A stretch of DNA of 64,000 nucleotides from Corynespora cassiicola (taxonomy: Eukaryota; Ascomycota; Dothideomycetes; Pleosporales; Corynesporascaceae): the NCBI GenBank assembly GCA_022059125.1, contig JAEUWY010000002.1, positions 744,001 to 808,000 on the forward strand. The letters run 5' to 3'. The first letter of the stretch is position 1. Each line of letters begins with the position of its first letter. A program made the position numbers and the translations under genes. The notes under the pieces were generated by a model that saw only the letters and a list, made by a program, of their open reading frames with translations, made no database searches and had not been told where the DNA came from. This document shows, in pieces, positions 44,377-56,062 of this stretch.

Positions 44377-44909
44377 AAAGTCGATTTTCTGTTTCTAAGA
44401 TTGAAGACGAGGCTTAAAGTGATATCAGTAATACCGCAGAACCCACAGGTTTTATATGTACGACAAAGGGACCCTGGCTGATCATTCTTCGAATGCGCGC
44501 CCTTCGCGGGTATGCTTATCAATATCGAAAGTTTTGACCAATGGAAGCCGGTTTCTTCCGGCCCGAATCGATTAGCTAAGTCATGCCTAGTTTCCCGACG
44601 GGGAAGGATTTAGTCACGATATCTACGTAAGGTTGGTGACCTCTGATCTTTTCAACTCTCTAATGGCCTTGCCGGCATTTCTACACCATATCTTATTTCA
44701 TTCACAGCCCCAGTTGCCCGGGGAAGCTAGCTGCATTAAAATACAATATACAGCAAGGAAAGAAGCATCTAGTAGATGAGGTCTCTCATGCATCTACTGA
44801 CTGGTACCAAGGGATGTTCGGGTAAGTCTTGTTCTATTTACTCTCTAAATAGAATACATACTAATAAACGAGCGATCAAAAGAGCTTAGAGCGTAGTGCT
44901 CATCGGGAA
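44377..44909. other. Intergenic DNA between RidA and GNAT genes
   Basis: No gene is supported. This spacer holds the RidA promoter and the 3' region of the acetyltransferase gene. Confidence 0.4.
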
Positions 44910-45802
44910 TTAATTGCTGGCCTCCACTTCCTTTTCAACCACTTCTTTAGGGGCCTTCTTGACTTCATTCTTGTCTGAATCTTGTCCTTCTGCCTCTAGA
45001 CCCCTCACAACCGCAGGTCCTCTACGCAACAGATTATATTGGCGCTGTGGTACAAACCCACAGTGCATGTATACGGGTCTTGCGGAGGGTCGGCTCTCCA
45101 GAAACATCGGTGTGACTGGGTCCGTTGCATCTGCCTGCTCTATCGCCCAGTTCATAAGCTTCTTACCCACACCTTTGCCTTGATATTGTGGCAAGGTGAA
45201 GATAGATGCTAGATACCAATGTGGCTCGTCTCCCATGATCTCCGCACGTTCAACGTCACTGGTAGTGAACTCCGCTTCCCATTTCGGCCCAGTACCAGAC
45301 CACAGCTCAACAAGCTGTTCATCAGTCCACCCCATCTTCTCTTTCCAGCCAAAGAAATCGACTGCAGTTCGACGAAGGAAGTAGTGGATGGGAACACCTG
45401 GCTCTACCCATGCAGCTACCCCCATGATTTCGCCAGTGGAAACAGATACTGCTTTAAGCCAATGCATCCCGGGATGAGATAATGCAGGACGGTGTCGTTC
45501 CGCAAGCCTCCTGACTCTTGTGGCTTGTTCTGCTGGTCGGTACTCTGGAGGCTCCTTTCGCATCCAAAAGTCCTCGGGGAAACATATGTAGAGGCTTTTG
45601 GCCTGTATTCATGTCAGCGCTTTTTGCATGATAGGACGTTTAGTTCTAAATCAAAACTCACGATGAATTCTGCATCATCGACATCACAGTACTTGAGCGT
45701 GATATCCGAGTCTGCGATACGTTTCTCGGGCTCCACTGGCATGGTCTGGTAGCTCCCCTCGGCAACAGGAACCTTGATGAAATCCGCTTTGGTTTGCGCC
45801 AT
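44910..45802 (-). CDS. GNAT-family N-acetyltransferase
   Basis: The two exons are 45802-45662 and 45602-44910, totalling 834 nt and 277 aa. The acetyl-CoA-binding motif A is clear (YLASIFTLPQYQGKGVGKKL, with QGKGVG as the Q/RxxGxG/A loop). It is followed by the motif B region FLESRPSARPVYMHCGF. The N-terminal half (VDDAEFIAKSLYICFPEDFW) resembles fungal GNAT proteins of about 220-280 aa whose substrates are unknown. The C-terminal 30 residues are Lys/Glu-rich and probably disordered. Confidence 0.82.
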
Positions 45803-46250
45803 CTTTTGGTCAAGGGAACAATACTCGAATTTCAATTTTCATTTGCGTTTTCAGAACTTGCAAGAATTTCAAAGGAAGTCTCTTCAACTTAAGAGTCAGA
45901 GGATTACGGTTGCCTGTTGCCCCAGGTTCCCCACCCCGCGTCCTGAGCCTAGCTAGTCTCCCGCGCAACGCGCGAGACCGATTCTGAGCTTCCTTCTCCG
46001 GTTAGCGGGAACCAAAATCGGTAACGGTCTCACGCATGGCAGATTCCCGTATTACTGGGGAAACGAAGATGAATATGGTTGTTGTTGCGAATATGTCACC
46101 TAGTGCATCACATATCTGATAGTGGCAAATCCATGTGTTCAAGGACATAGGCCATTTAGAATTATTTGGTTGCAGTCTATGTTCGTGGAAAAACTCTGAG
46201 GTAAAATGGGATGAGATTTGAGATAACGCTTGCAGAAGAAAACCACAACT
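45803..46250. other. Intergenic DNA
   Basis: The spacer holds the promoter of the GNAT gene and the 3' region of the aspartic-protease-like gene. I see nothing else. Confidence 0.4.
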
Positions 46251-47942
46251 CTAACTCCCTTCGCCCCTGGCTCTACCCAAGAATGCTTCGGATCCTGGCA
46301 ATTCGTACTGCTGCCTATCCTCTGGAATTGAATGGGCAGTCGATGAGCCTATCTCCGTATGATAAAACTGGCTGGCTATATCAGTCGAATGCGCCATCTC
46401 ACACAGCGGGGTTCCGCCCATTTCTTCTCCTTGATGTTCCATCTCGTAAAGCGGATTTCCGTACATTTCCTGGTCTTTATATGCGACATTTGCGTCATGA
46501 ACAACCCCATCAGCTATAGGGTTTTTTCCTTCCCTGCTTTTCTTACGAAAACGTATGTAGAAAAGCGCAAGAAGCGCAGCGAATGCGACTACTACACCGA
46601 CAACGATACCTGAAATAGAGCCAGGACTCAGGTCGCTATCTGAATCGCCACCGCCAGCAAAAGTCTCGTTTGATGGCTTTTCGAGATTTGAATTCGGTGG
46701 ATAAATCGCAACAACATCTGGGTCTTGCGATGTGTCCGTTCGAGAAATGACCTGATGAACCGAGAAATTTGATCGCTCGTAATCAGCGATGACGTAAGCC
46801 TCTTGAAAAAAGGCTCTCCCTAGTGTGTATTGAGTATCGTTGGCAGCGCGACGGAGAGGAAAGTATGGTGTTAGATTTGAATATATGGGATGCGAGGCCT
46901 GAAGGTCAAGAGCTGCAAAAGGGAGTGTGATCTGGACCAGTTTCTCAGGATCATTGTTGTTTTCGAGAGCGATTACTAGTGAGGGGTTTTGCGCCAAGAG
47001 CTGTTCATGTTTTGCAGAATCATTGAAAATGTAAAGATCGGTTTGCGGGTCGTAAGTCAGCCCAAAAACATGTTCAAAAACATCGCACACAGTGCGAGGT
47101 AGCCAAAGATGCGGAACAGTCGAATCTATGTGAACGAAGATGGGGCTGTTAGAGCTGGATAGAGTAATGGTGCCGTTCAGAGTATTCATTGCCGTCATGG
47201 CCTGAACCCCGACACTCAAAGAGCGTGAGTCGTCTGAACTAAAGGGAAATGACAGTTCATTTGATGTCGACGTGAATTTCGATCGGTCATAGCCTCCAAG
47301 AGTCAGACTTCCCAGAGTTTTCGGCATGCCTATCTGCTATTAGAAGATATCACAAGTAGAGCAGCAGACATACGTACGGTATGGTGCTCCAGCAGAGTAT
47401 GCAAACGCCATGCTTGGTATCTTGTTCTGATCCCTCATTGACTGCATAAAACTTGGTTGCGGGTTTCCAAAATCCGAAAAATTTGACGGCTTGGGCCCAA
47501 GTCCGAAAATTCCCAAATAGAAATCTTTTGTGGCTATTCCAGCGACGATCTGCCTATTGAGTATCATATCTCCGTCTACTGTCAACCCAACGGTGTCAAA
47601 ACCATACATGCCATTACCCGAAATATTCAAATGGTCTTGGAATGCCAAATCATATAAGCCTATCAAGCTCCATGTTGAAGATTGATTGCTTCGAAAACCA
47701 GTAGTCAAGCCACGAAAAGGATAAACTCCGCGCAGTTCACCACAGTTTTGAGGATCTTCTAAAGTGCAACCTTCAGTTACAGGAACAAAAGTCTCTTGAC
47801 CAGAAGTGGAAGGTAGTATCCTGAAACTTTGACTAGGAGTGCCGATACGGATTATGAAGGTTGACCAGCTTCCATCGTTTCCATCCCATGCTTGGGAAGG
47901 GCTAAAATGAAAAGGACGAGGGGTATCTGGGATTGAAGACAT
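46251..47942 (-). CDS. Aspartic-protease-fold (pepsin-like) membrane protein lacking the first catalytic Asp
   Basis: The two exons are 47942-47378 and 47329-46251, totalling 1644 nt and 547 aa. The overall order of strands, FGLGPKPSNF, SLTLGGYDRSKF and LGRAFFQEAYVIADYE are typical of A1-family fungal proteases. The first active-site motif reads LPSTSGQETFVP, with Ser45 where the Asp of DTG/DSG belongs. The second reads HIDSTVPHLWLP, keeping D257 but losing the Gly. One helix (about 427-447) is followed by a 100-residue cytoplasmic tail with a duplicated GNPLYEME/GGTPLCEM motif. No signal peptide is visible at the chosen start. A TATATA at 47979-47984 sits about 40 bp upstream, which argues against a missing upstream exon. 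It is probably not a protease. Confidence 0.77.
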
Positions 47943-48552
47943 TATTTTTTAAGTTTTGAAGCCTAAGGGGCCGATGTGTATATATAGTATAAGACCAACG
48001 CTCTGGACTTGCTTGATGCATATATGCTTATGCCAAGGTTCAAGGCTATTGCGGTATGTACAAGGATAGGAAAAAGCCCTGAAAGTCTCAGCCCCCTCTT
48101 CCTAATTTGAGCTTTGACGATTCTGGCTGAACTCTCACTTGGTCCGGCATGTTTATATAGTTCTGACCGTTTAATCAACTGGCACAATGTTCATGTCGCA
48201 ACACATATATTCTTCTATCTTTCAAGCTACATGGACTCCAAATGACTAATCCTTCAATCTCAGCCTCGCTATTTTTAAGATTCAGCTCATATTTTCCTGC
48301 TTCCTCAGGTGGTTGGTCGCTTTGACATTCAGTGTCACATCGAATAGATTGATTCTGCAAGATGGTCTTGGCGTTCGACTGAACTCTGGGCCATGGTTTA
48401 GTCTTCAAAGGGACTCGTTGTGCCACTGAAATGTAAGAGAAATATTAAACAAATATATTAAAACCAAAGAGGTCTTCACCGCCATCGTCGGTCAGAGCGA
48501 AAAAAAATCATATCGACAGCCTATTGCAAAATCAACCATCCATTACTTTACC
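47943..48552. promoter_or_regulatory. Divergent spacer with a TATA-like element
   Basis: This spacer separates the protease-like gene (minus) from the secreted repeat protein (plus). TATATA at 47979-47984 is well placed for the former. I saw no coding sequence, including no separate signal-peptide exon. Confidence 0.5.
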
Positions 48553-50329
48553 ATGTCCCCTCTGAAAAAAATCTTTGTTATCCTCGTTTCATTGAGCTTA
48601 TTAACAGTGGCAGCTAGAGCTCAGAATTTAACATTCAGTATGTTGAGATATTCAACGTGGTCTCCGTCGATTATCACTCGCTAACCTGGCGCAGCCACGA
48701 TCTCCCGAATCTCCCTTGTACAGCCTGGCCAAGATATTTCTACCACTACTCCTCTTGTAACTTCGAGTGGTGTACCATGTTGCATTATATTACTCTCAGG
48801 TGTTTTTATAGGAGAGTGGTGGGATACAACATATGCAGCGACTATGGCTACAGTTACTACTCGTTACATAGAGTACAATAATCTCACCCGTACATCACTA
48901 GAGACATATTACAACACAGAAACCATCAAATACTGGGACTTAGGTATAGAGTATCAAAGTTTCACTGATCTGACTTATGGCCATGTGAGTGTAATATTCG
49001 GCAGTACTACTTCAGCACCGGGATTACTTGTGTAAGTTGAGACTCTTTCGGTCACTAAAGAGACTCCCACTAATGATCGAACCTCCAAGAACATCCCCCT
49101 TGGGGTTTTATCACGTTAAATTGTTATCGACCTTTAGAGGAACTTCATCCTCAGATAGATGTGGCTCTATATCGTGGAATCCAGAGTCACACCATGTCGA
49201 TATTTACATAACGGCAACTATAAGTTCACTGATTACGCGCGAAATAAACAATATTCCATTCGAGCCGGGTCTCAAGAGCACAATTCTTTCTCAACTCCAA
49301 GAGGGGGGCGCAGACACTGCACCGCTTTTGTCTTGCAGTATTGTTCCAGGTGTTGGAGAACCAATAATTCATATTCCCGTTAATGCTTTGACAGAGCATA
49401 TTTCGACAACTATAACGGGTCAAGTAATGGAAACGAGCTACACGAAAACATCAGACGCTTCTCTCTCTACTGTTAAACCTCTTCCCCAGCCGACGCTTTT
49501 GCCATCTCAGACTTCAATGCAAGCAGTACCGCCCACTTTCATCAGTAATAATCCAAAGTCATCTAGAGCAGATTATATTTCTATTCCTTTGGCTTCAAGA
49601 ACAGATACGGTAGCAACATCTTTGCCTTTGGCTCAAGAACCGGCAAAATCAGAGGAAAATACTCTGCAACAGCATCCGGATGTCCGAACCTTTCCACCAT
49701 CTGCCTTAGCTGAAACAGAAGTATTTTATCAAGCAGTAAACACAGATTCCTCTAAATACCTATCTTTGCCATCAGCCGTCGTAATTGGGACCGAAATCAT
49801 ACCCGTCTTATCACGGACGAATGGCCCAGGCTTAATTTTACCAGGAGATACAATACTAGCTCCTGGAATGGTACTGACATATGAGTCTCAAGTATTGTCG
49901 CTCGGTTACTCTGGGGCTGAAATTTTCGTCTTGGGCTCTGGCTCGACTTCTACCATACCACTATTCGTACCCGCTGCCACAGATTATGAGCTGGTGACAA
50001 CCGTATCTGTAGGCTCACTGCAGTACACCTTCACATATGCTACCGGTACTGAGGGTGGTATACGGCTACCTAATGGCGCAACAATTCTGCCAGGAAGTAC
50101 AACAACAATTGATGGAACAGTCCTGTATCTTGCATCTTCAGCGACCGAGATAGTTATTGGCTCGACAACGGTTCCTCTCGCACCAGTCATTGAAACGGCA
50201 AAGACGGGAGATGGGGCCGGAAGTTATATATGGAATGGGCTTGGAGGTGGTCAGGCTACCTCTAGTCCAGCACAGTTTACCGGAAGTGGGAGCCGCGAGA
50301 TAGTGAACTGCCTACAGTTGATTTGTTGA
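48553..50329 (+). CDS. Secreted Ser/Thr-rich protein with beta-strand repeats
   Basis: The three exons are 48553-48637, 48695-49031 and 49090-50329, totalling 1662 nt and 553 aa. A signal peptide (MSPLKKIFVILVSLSLLTVA) leads into Thr-rich sequence with many hydroxy residues. The C-terminal 170 residues contain two diverged copies of a unit of about 65 aa with the pattern VxIGxxxxxxxxxxGxxLPxGxTxxPGxxxxxxGxxxxLxxSxxxIVxGS. This unit is common in fungal cell-surface proteins. No catalytic domain is seen. A hydrophobic stretch, VPCCIILLSGVFIG, lies within exon 2 and may mark an unrecognised intron. It is likely a wall or surface protein. Confidence 0.65.
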
Positions 50330-50872
50330 TTTGTTGTGGGGTTGTTGGATTGGTATTCCAATTCATATTCTAATCTATGAGGATAAAGACAAGTCAGAAC
50401 TCGATCAAAGACCTTATCTGATGATGGCGGGAATTTAAGGTTATGTTTTCATTCAACTAATTCCTAACCTGGTGGTTCTACTGCAATCCTTTGGTACTCC
50501 TCCGTAGCCATTTTCATATGTACCAAGCCTGGTTCTGTTGAATTGTGGATTATTGCTTCTTATTCCTATCAGGGCCGTCTTTTACCATTTTTCACTGCCT
50601 CCTGTAGTTTTCGCAAGGATCAATCGTTCGACAGGACTCTGTCCCTTCCAAATATATACCCGGTGTCGTGGGGTATCGCGAACAAAGAAATAGCAAATCG
50701 ACGTGAAAAAAGATATAAGATATTTTGAGCATTATTTCAGTATTGCTCATATAATGAATTCTTGTAGGAGATGCCGGTAAATATGTATCATTCTGAGCTC
50801 AAATTGCGTATCTCGGTAATTGCTTTTCGTCAAGCATTGGATCGGATATCGTAGATGAACTTGACCTCTTTT
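50330..50872. other. Convergent intergenic DNA
   Basis: The 3' ends of the repeat protein gene and the bZIP gene meet here. No gene is supported. Confidence 0.4.
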
Positions 50873-51967
50873 TTAGTTTGGAATCTCAAGCACAGAAGTG
50901 ATAATTGGGACTGACTTTTGATGCTTGGAGTAACTGTCAATGATCTCCGTCATCTCTGGGAATCTTCTTCGAAAGGTGCCATGGACAGTCCAATTCGAAA
51001 GGTTTCGGATATGTTCCTCGTATATTGGATTTATAAGTATATCTCCTCGTTCCTCGTCGGAAGTGGTCATAATGACATGGCCCGGATCATAATTCCATAT
51101 AATGGTAAAGGATGAAGAGTATGCAGCAGCGAAATCATCGAAGCACACTTCAGGATGTTCGATAAGGTACTTACGGAGTCTAGGCCTACATCTGTTTCAG
51201 TACTGTCTTACGATACAATTAGTTATCTCTTACCAAGGTATTCGATCTATCCATGCCGCATGTGGCCGCTCCAATTGAATCCGCTCAGGCCTTAACCACT
51301 CCGGCATCTGATCGAAACTTGCCTTTGTCCTCAACACCAGCCACTTCATCAATGTACTCATGATATAATGCACAGAAATCTGCCTCGGTAGCGTGTCAAT
51401 CTCTTTATAACTTCTGACGATGTCCCCGACGACAGCACTCGTTTCGTCGACACTCCGATTCGGTCTGCCATCGAACAACGCGCTCAGATCCGGTTTATCT
51501 GGATAACTTTCGACTCTGCCCGCAGTTTGAAACGCGTAGGCCTCCCATCTACTCTCAACAAACGTTTGTAGTATCTGGTCGGACATGCACGTCGGGCTGG
51601 TGTTCAGAGGTATCGATTCGTGAGGCGCCAGTGCCGCAGGCGGTGAGGTTCCATCTGGAGGCTCCTGGCCATTCCCCAAAAGCCGTAGCTGTAAAGCAGC
51701 CTTTTGGACTCGCAAGTGGTCGTTCTCTTCGGAAACAGCGAGGAAACGATTGTATAGCTCTGTTTTTTCGCGGCTCTCCACTTCCAGCGCGCGCGTCAGA
51801 TGATTGACTTGCTCAGTTAGGCATTGTATGTTCCATTTGGTGCGCTCTCGCATTGCGCGTTGGGACTTGCGGTCTCGAGCTCGCTTTTTCTCTAGATTGT
51901 CGAAGTCTGGGTTCTTGGTGGACGTGGATGCCGGGCTAGTCGTGTCGCTAGGCGATGTCGACGCCAT
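50873..51967 (-). CDS. bZIP transcription factor with DUF3425 domain
   Basis: The two exons are 51967-51234 and 51185-50873, totalling 1047 nt and 348 aa. The basic region RARDRKSQRAMRERTKW has the RKxQRxxRERTK form of the DUF3425 group, which lacks the usual Asn. A heptad leucine-zipper-like helix follows (CLTEQVNHL, RALEVESREK, NRFLAVSEENDHL). The C-terminal half contains the DUF3425 region (LMKWLVLRT, MPEWLRPERIQLERPHAAWID, WPRLRKYLIEHP). Such factors often regulate neighbouring metabolic genes. It sits 433 bp downstream of the AtuA-like gene on the same strand, so it is a candidate local regulator. Confidence 0.87.
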
Positions 51968-52399
51968 CTTGTCGTGCTTATTTGCTGTCAAATCACTTGC
52001 AGTCGGTTAAGCACTAGCATGTGGAACTGGCGGCGTGAATGATATGAGTTACTAGTCTGATAAAGCTACCGCCTTGCAGAGTAGAGGCGCTGGCGGACAG
52101 GGTTCGTGAATAGAGACGCAATGTCGAGGTGTGGAGAAAAGCTGGGGAGGAGAGGATATTCCGATCCCCGCAGATTGCAGACCGGGTTGCGGTACGTGCA
52201 GCCACGAATCGCGCTAGCCATGGATCATGATATCAGGGCTCTGCAAGGAGGCGGGGACGCCGGGGCCATCTCCGGTTCAATATGAAATCCTGGAGGCTTT
52301 GCTCTTTTTGACTCTCAAAAAAACAATATAGTAAATAGACTGACCCTCTGGCCAAGAGGAAAAGTGGAAGACAACGAGCTTATGAATAGACTGTCCCAA
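51968..52399. promoter_or_regulatory. Upstream region of the bZIP gene
   Basis: The spacer between the AtuA-like stop and the bZIP start should hold the bZIP promoter. No coding signal is seen. Confidence 0.4.
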
Positions 52400-54576
52400 T
52401 CAGATTCTCCCACGCTCCAAAAACTTGTCAGGTATATCCACGTATTTACATCTGATGTACTCGCATAGGTTCTTACCCAAACTATCGTATCCGCTCGTCG
52501 CGTTGAACCCCCGATCGAGGTGATCCCTTAGCAGAAAGTGGACTGCAAATATATTGGGCATCTCACATCGATCAATGGCCTTTCCCTTGTCATCTTTTCC
52601 AAGCAGCTCTCGGAGTTTTTCGACGCTAAGAAAGCTTCGAAGCCATTCGTACTCATCAGCATGTCGGACAAAAAGTCCCAGGTTGGCATTCGACGATTTG
52701 TCGCCTGAGCGACCCAGCACGACGTATCCAAGCGGCGCTCGAGTCGTCGGCCCAAACGACGACAGATCAACAGAATTGCGGGAATTGTACGTTGGTTGGT
52801 TGAAATCGTAGTCTTTTGTGACGCCAGGGGATGGGATTTCGATGACTGTCCCATCCGGAAGATGGGCAGTCTCTTTGACAAAAATCTGAGGCATCAAGCT
52901 TACCCAATATTCGAAAAATGGCCTTCCCATAGCCTGGCGCATGTCCGGATTCATCGTCGAGCCAGGGTAGCCTTGGAGCAAGTTTTCGATGCAAAACCGA
53001 GCAAAAGAACCACGATCTGAGTCGATCATGGCACCTGCAGATAGAAGATCTGGGTCCTTGGTCTGGGCGAAGATTCTCATGTCCACCGTTGCCTCATCTT
53101 GAGATTGAGGATCTTGCGGCACAGTGCCTGCTATCTGGAACTTTAGGCATGTGAATTTCTTGATGTGCTCACCCATCGCAGCTAGAGTTTGGCGCTCAAC
53201 CATTTTTGCTTTCTCCTCGATGTCCAGCCCGGTGAGGAAGAAATGGAATTCGGCTTGATAGCCTCCTTTGGCCGTAATGCCCACTTTTGTGGTAGGTGGT
53301 GCTGGCAGGCCTAAGATTCCAGACATTCGAACGGCATTTTCGCCAACCTGCTCCAGCTTCACATTCTCAATCTGAGCAGTTACGTCGGAGTTGTAATAAT
53401 ATGGACCTTGGATCTCATATAGAAGTTGGCTTGCAATTGTGGCAACACTTATGAGACCATGTTTGTTCTGGGTCAAGTTGGCTTCCTGGTGCTGTTGAAC
53501 AAATGGCTCTGGCACATACCTTTTCCATAGTAAAGACAGCTTCGCCATTATGTTCAATGGCCGCAATAGGGTAACTCATGTCAGTGTCATTGACACCCAG
53601 ACTCTTGAACCCGCTATAATAACCACCAGTGGCATATGTCGAGCATTCAATCACGTGGCCTGGGTCACATCAGTGATCTGGATCGAGTTGCCTCAAGACG
53701 CCCGATTTGAACTCACCAACCATCAATGCCGATGCTACTTCTTGAATATTATCTTCGCGGGTCCAGCCATGCCACCACATTGCTGCGCCCACAGTGACAG
53801 AAGCATCGGCAACTCGGCCGCAGACGACAATATCAGCACCACCTATTTTGGTCAGTGTAAGTTTCAATTTCAAAGGGTATTCGTTCCTTACCAGTAAAGC
53901 ATGCGGCGATACCAGTACCACCTAAATAACACTGTGCACAGATAGGCTCATGACCCCAGTCTTGAATGTTTTTCCCTGCAGGTAGATTGGGGAAGTTTTC
54001 GCCTTTGCTGTATAAGTCCAAAACCGCATCCGTTACATCATCACCATCGACGAAGCCAACTTTGAGGTCTACGCCATGTTTCTTGATCAATATTTTTACA
54101 GCTTCAGCCAAACCCTCCACGTCACTTGCACCAGCATTGACGCAGATTTTGGTCTTGTTTTTTGCCAGCCATGGAATGGCTGGATCGATTTCCTCAAGAA
54201 AGTAGGGTTCGTACGCTGCTCCGACAGCAGAGAGTTGCTTCTTGGCCAGTTTGTCCCTTTTGTCGGAGCCTCTAAGTGTCATGTTACATTCAGACATCCA
54301 ATCACCTGTAATGACGTCGACATGGGACTCATTCTTGGCTATATTAGTCCTGTAATATACCAAGATAATGGGATCAGACCTTGGCTATGTCGTGAATTGC
54401 CCGTTTGCGATCGTATACGCCTATTGCTGTCAACAATCTATCCAGTGGTTGCATTGGTAATGGTTACCTCCGGAGCAACCGGCAATGTAGATTGGACGTC
54501 TTTGAGACTTGAGAGCATCTTGATTCTTAGTGGTGCTCACAACCCCGTTCACACCATTTTCTACAGGAGGAGCCAT
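52400..54576 (-). CDS. AtuA-like (DUF1446) acyl-CoA catabolism protein
   Basis: The six exons are 54576-54468, 54420-54380, 54333-53892, 53842-53717, 53659-53520 and 53467-52400, totalling 1926 nt and 641 aa. Conserved DUF1446 segments are VYDRKRAIHDIAK, HVDVITGDWMSECNMTLRG, GADIVVCGRVADASVTVGAA, GHVIECSTYATGGYYSGF and LLYEIQGPYYYNSDVTA. Several of these are rebuilt across introns. AtuA is needed for acyclic terpene utilisation in Pseudomonas, though its exact reaction is not settled. Fungal relatives tend to neighbour acyl-CoA enzymes. The C-terminal part (about 500-610: YVVLGRSGDKSSNANLGLFV onward) resembles the AtuA-type small domain that is fused in many homologues. Confidence 0.88.
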
Positions 54577-55289
54577 ATTGGACGAATGCGCTGATCCCAA
54601 TTCAGTGAGCCACGGAATCCAATAGTAAGGAAAGGCAATCTGATGATGGCCACAACGACTCGAGGTGGAGGTGTCATATATACTGTGCGCAAACTCCGAA
54701 AATGTATCCCCCAGATCAGTGAAAGCTCCAAGGCGCTTAATCAAAAATACCCTAGGAAGACTCATTAGGGCATGCATACCCGTCGACAGCGGACAGTTAT
54801 CCGATGCTCATGTCTCAATAGTCATTGGGCAATGTGCACACACGGCAATCGACTTTGACGTCGCTTGCAGTCTCCACCAACTGTTCTGCATGCATTGGAA
54901 GGTGGCTTGCATCAAGTGTCATTGATAAGTCCGTAGCGGGAAACGTGAGTGGTGGCAAGTGTGACTAGTGATTTAGTTGTGGAGCACCAGAGATGCACGC
55001 TAATGAATCATTACTCTCGCCAGCCCTGTCAATTATGAGCATTCCAGTATTTCCGGCAGTGAAAAAGACGCATTTGACGCGTGAATAGCGTTTGATCCCC
55101 TTGTTTTTTTACTAGATATCTTTATCTAGTCCTCAATATAGTTACATTATGGATTATGAGCTGTTGCGTTTGTTCATATATATCACTAGGTACTTAGTGT
55201 GGTCTTTTTTCACTAAAGTCTCAATATGTCTCGACTACATGCCAAAGTCTTCGCGCATCCCCGAATTAAGCTTAAAGGGAGAAATCTAG
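54577..55289. other. Intergenic DNA upstream of the AtuA-like gene
   Basis: The spacer should hold the AtuA-like promoter and the 3' region of the ABM-like gene. I see no gene. Confidence 0.4.
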
Positions 55290-56062
55290 TTACAGGCTTG
55301 AAGTGCTCTTATCTCTAGCAAGATAACCGGCAACTAGCCTCAGAAATACATGTTGCAGTGATAAGCGGATTTCGTCCCCGTACTTCTCCTTGTTCTGAGA
55401 AACTGCTTTGCTGGGAACATGTACGTGTTTGAAATATTCTTCGCTCTTGTATACCTCCACAGTCTTGACAGTGTTGTCGTTGTCTTTATTCTTATAGACT
55501 CCATAGCTCAGAGTTCCCGGCTCGTTCTTTACTGTCTCGCTGGTAACATACTTCCAGCCTTCCAACGCATCCTCTCGCTTGTCTTCTTGATAGACGATAG
55601 AGGCGTAGGTAATAAAGGGTTTCTTTTCTTTGGTAGCTGTAGACCTGGTGAAAGATGATGAAGATTCTGATGTGCTGATATCCGGTGCGCCGCCGAACAA
55701 GTCAGGATTTGCGCCAAAGTACGCCACAAGGTCCGCGACAGGCTTTGATGCCATGTGCGTGTCGAAACTCTCCTTAGAGGAGTATCTAGTATCATTAGAA
55801 CTTGTATTGATTGCTATAGCCTCTCTATAATACTCTTCGATTACCCAAATAGATTTCTCATTTGCTTCGTCGCTCGGCAAGCAGACAGCATATCGCGTAA
55901 CGCCGGGTTCGCAGTCGTGAGAATACCTACTAACGTTTTCGAGGGCGTCGATAATCTCAATTTCATCAGCAGACTTTATTCGATAGGAATTCCAATATGC
56001 ACCTTTTGTCTAGCCTCCTTATCAAGAGCTATGAGCTGTGCGATGACGACTGAGGAAGACAT
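55290..56062 (-). CDS. ABM-fold (antibiotic biosynthesis monooxygenase-like) double-domain protein
   Basis: The two exons are 56062-56003 and 55955-55290, totalling 726 nt and 241 aa. The 47-nt intron gives a first helix of normal length for the dimeric alpha/beta-barrel fold. Two ABM-like units are visible. The first is VVIAQLIALDKEARQK with CEPGVTRYAV and EEYYREAIAI. The second is ITYASIVYQEDKREDALEGW with NEPGTLSYGVYKN and TVEVYKSEEYFKHVH. Such proteins act as cofactor-free monooxygenases or just bind small ligands. The gene lies between the AtuA-like gene and the ligase remnant, which suggests a role in the same pathway. Confidence 0.72.

Noticed and set aside
55956..56002. A 29-nt intron with an acceptor at AATAAAG in the ABM-like gene.
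   Set aside because: It is too short for a normal intron and makes the first helix six residues too long. The 47-nt alternative gives the usual helix length.
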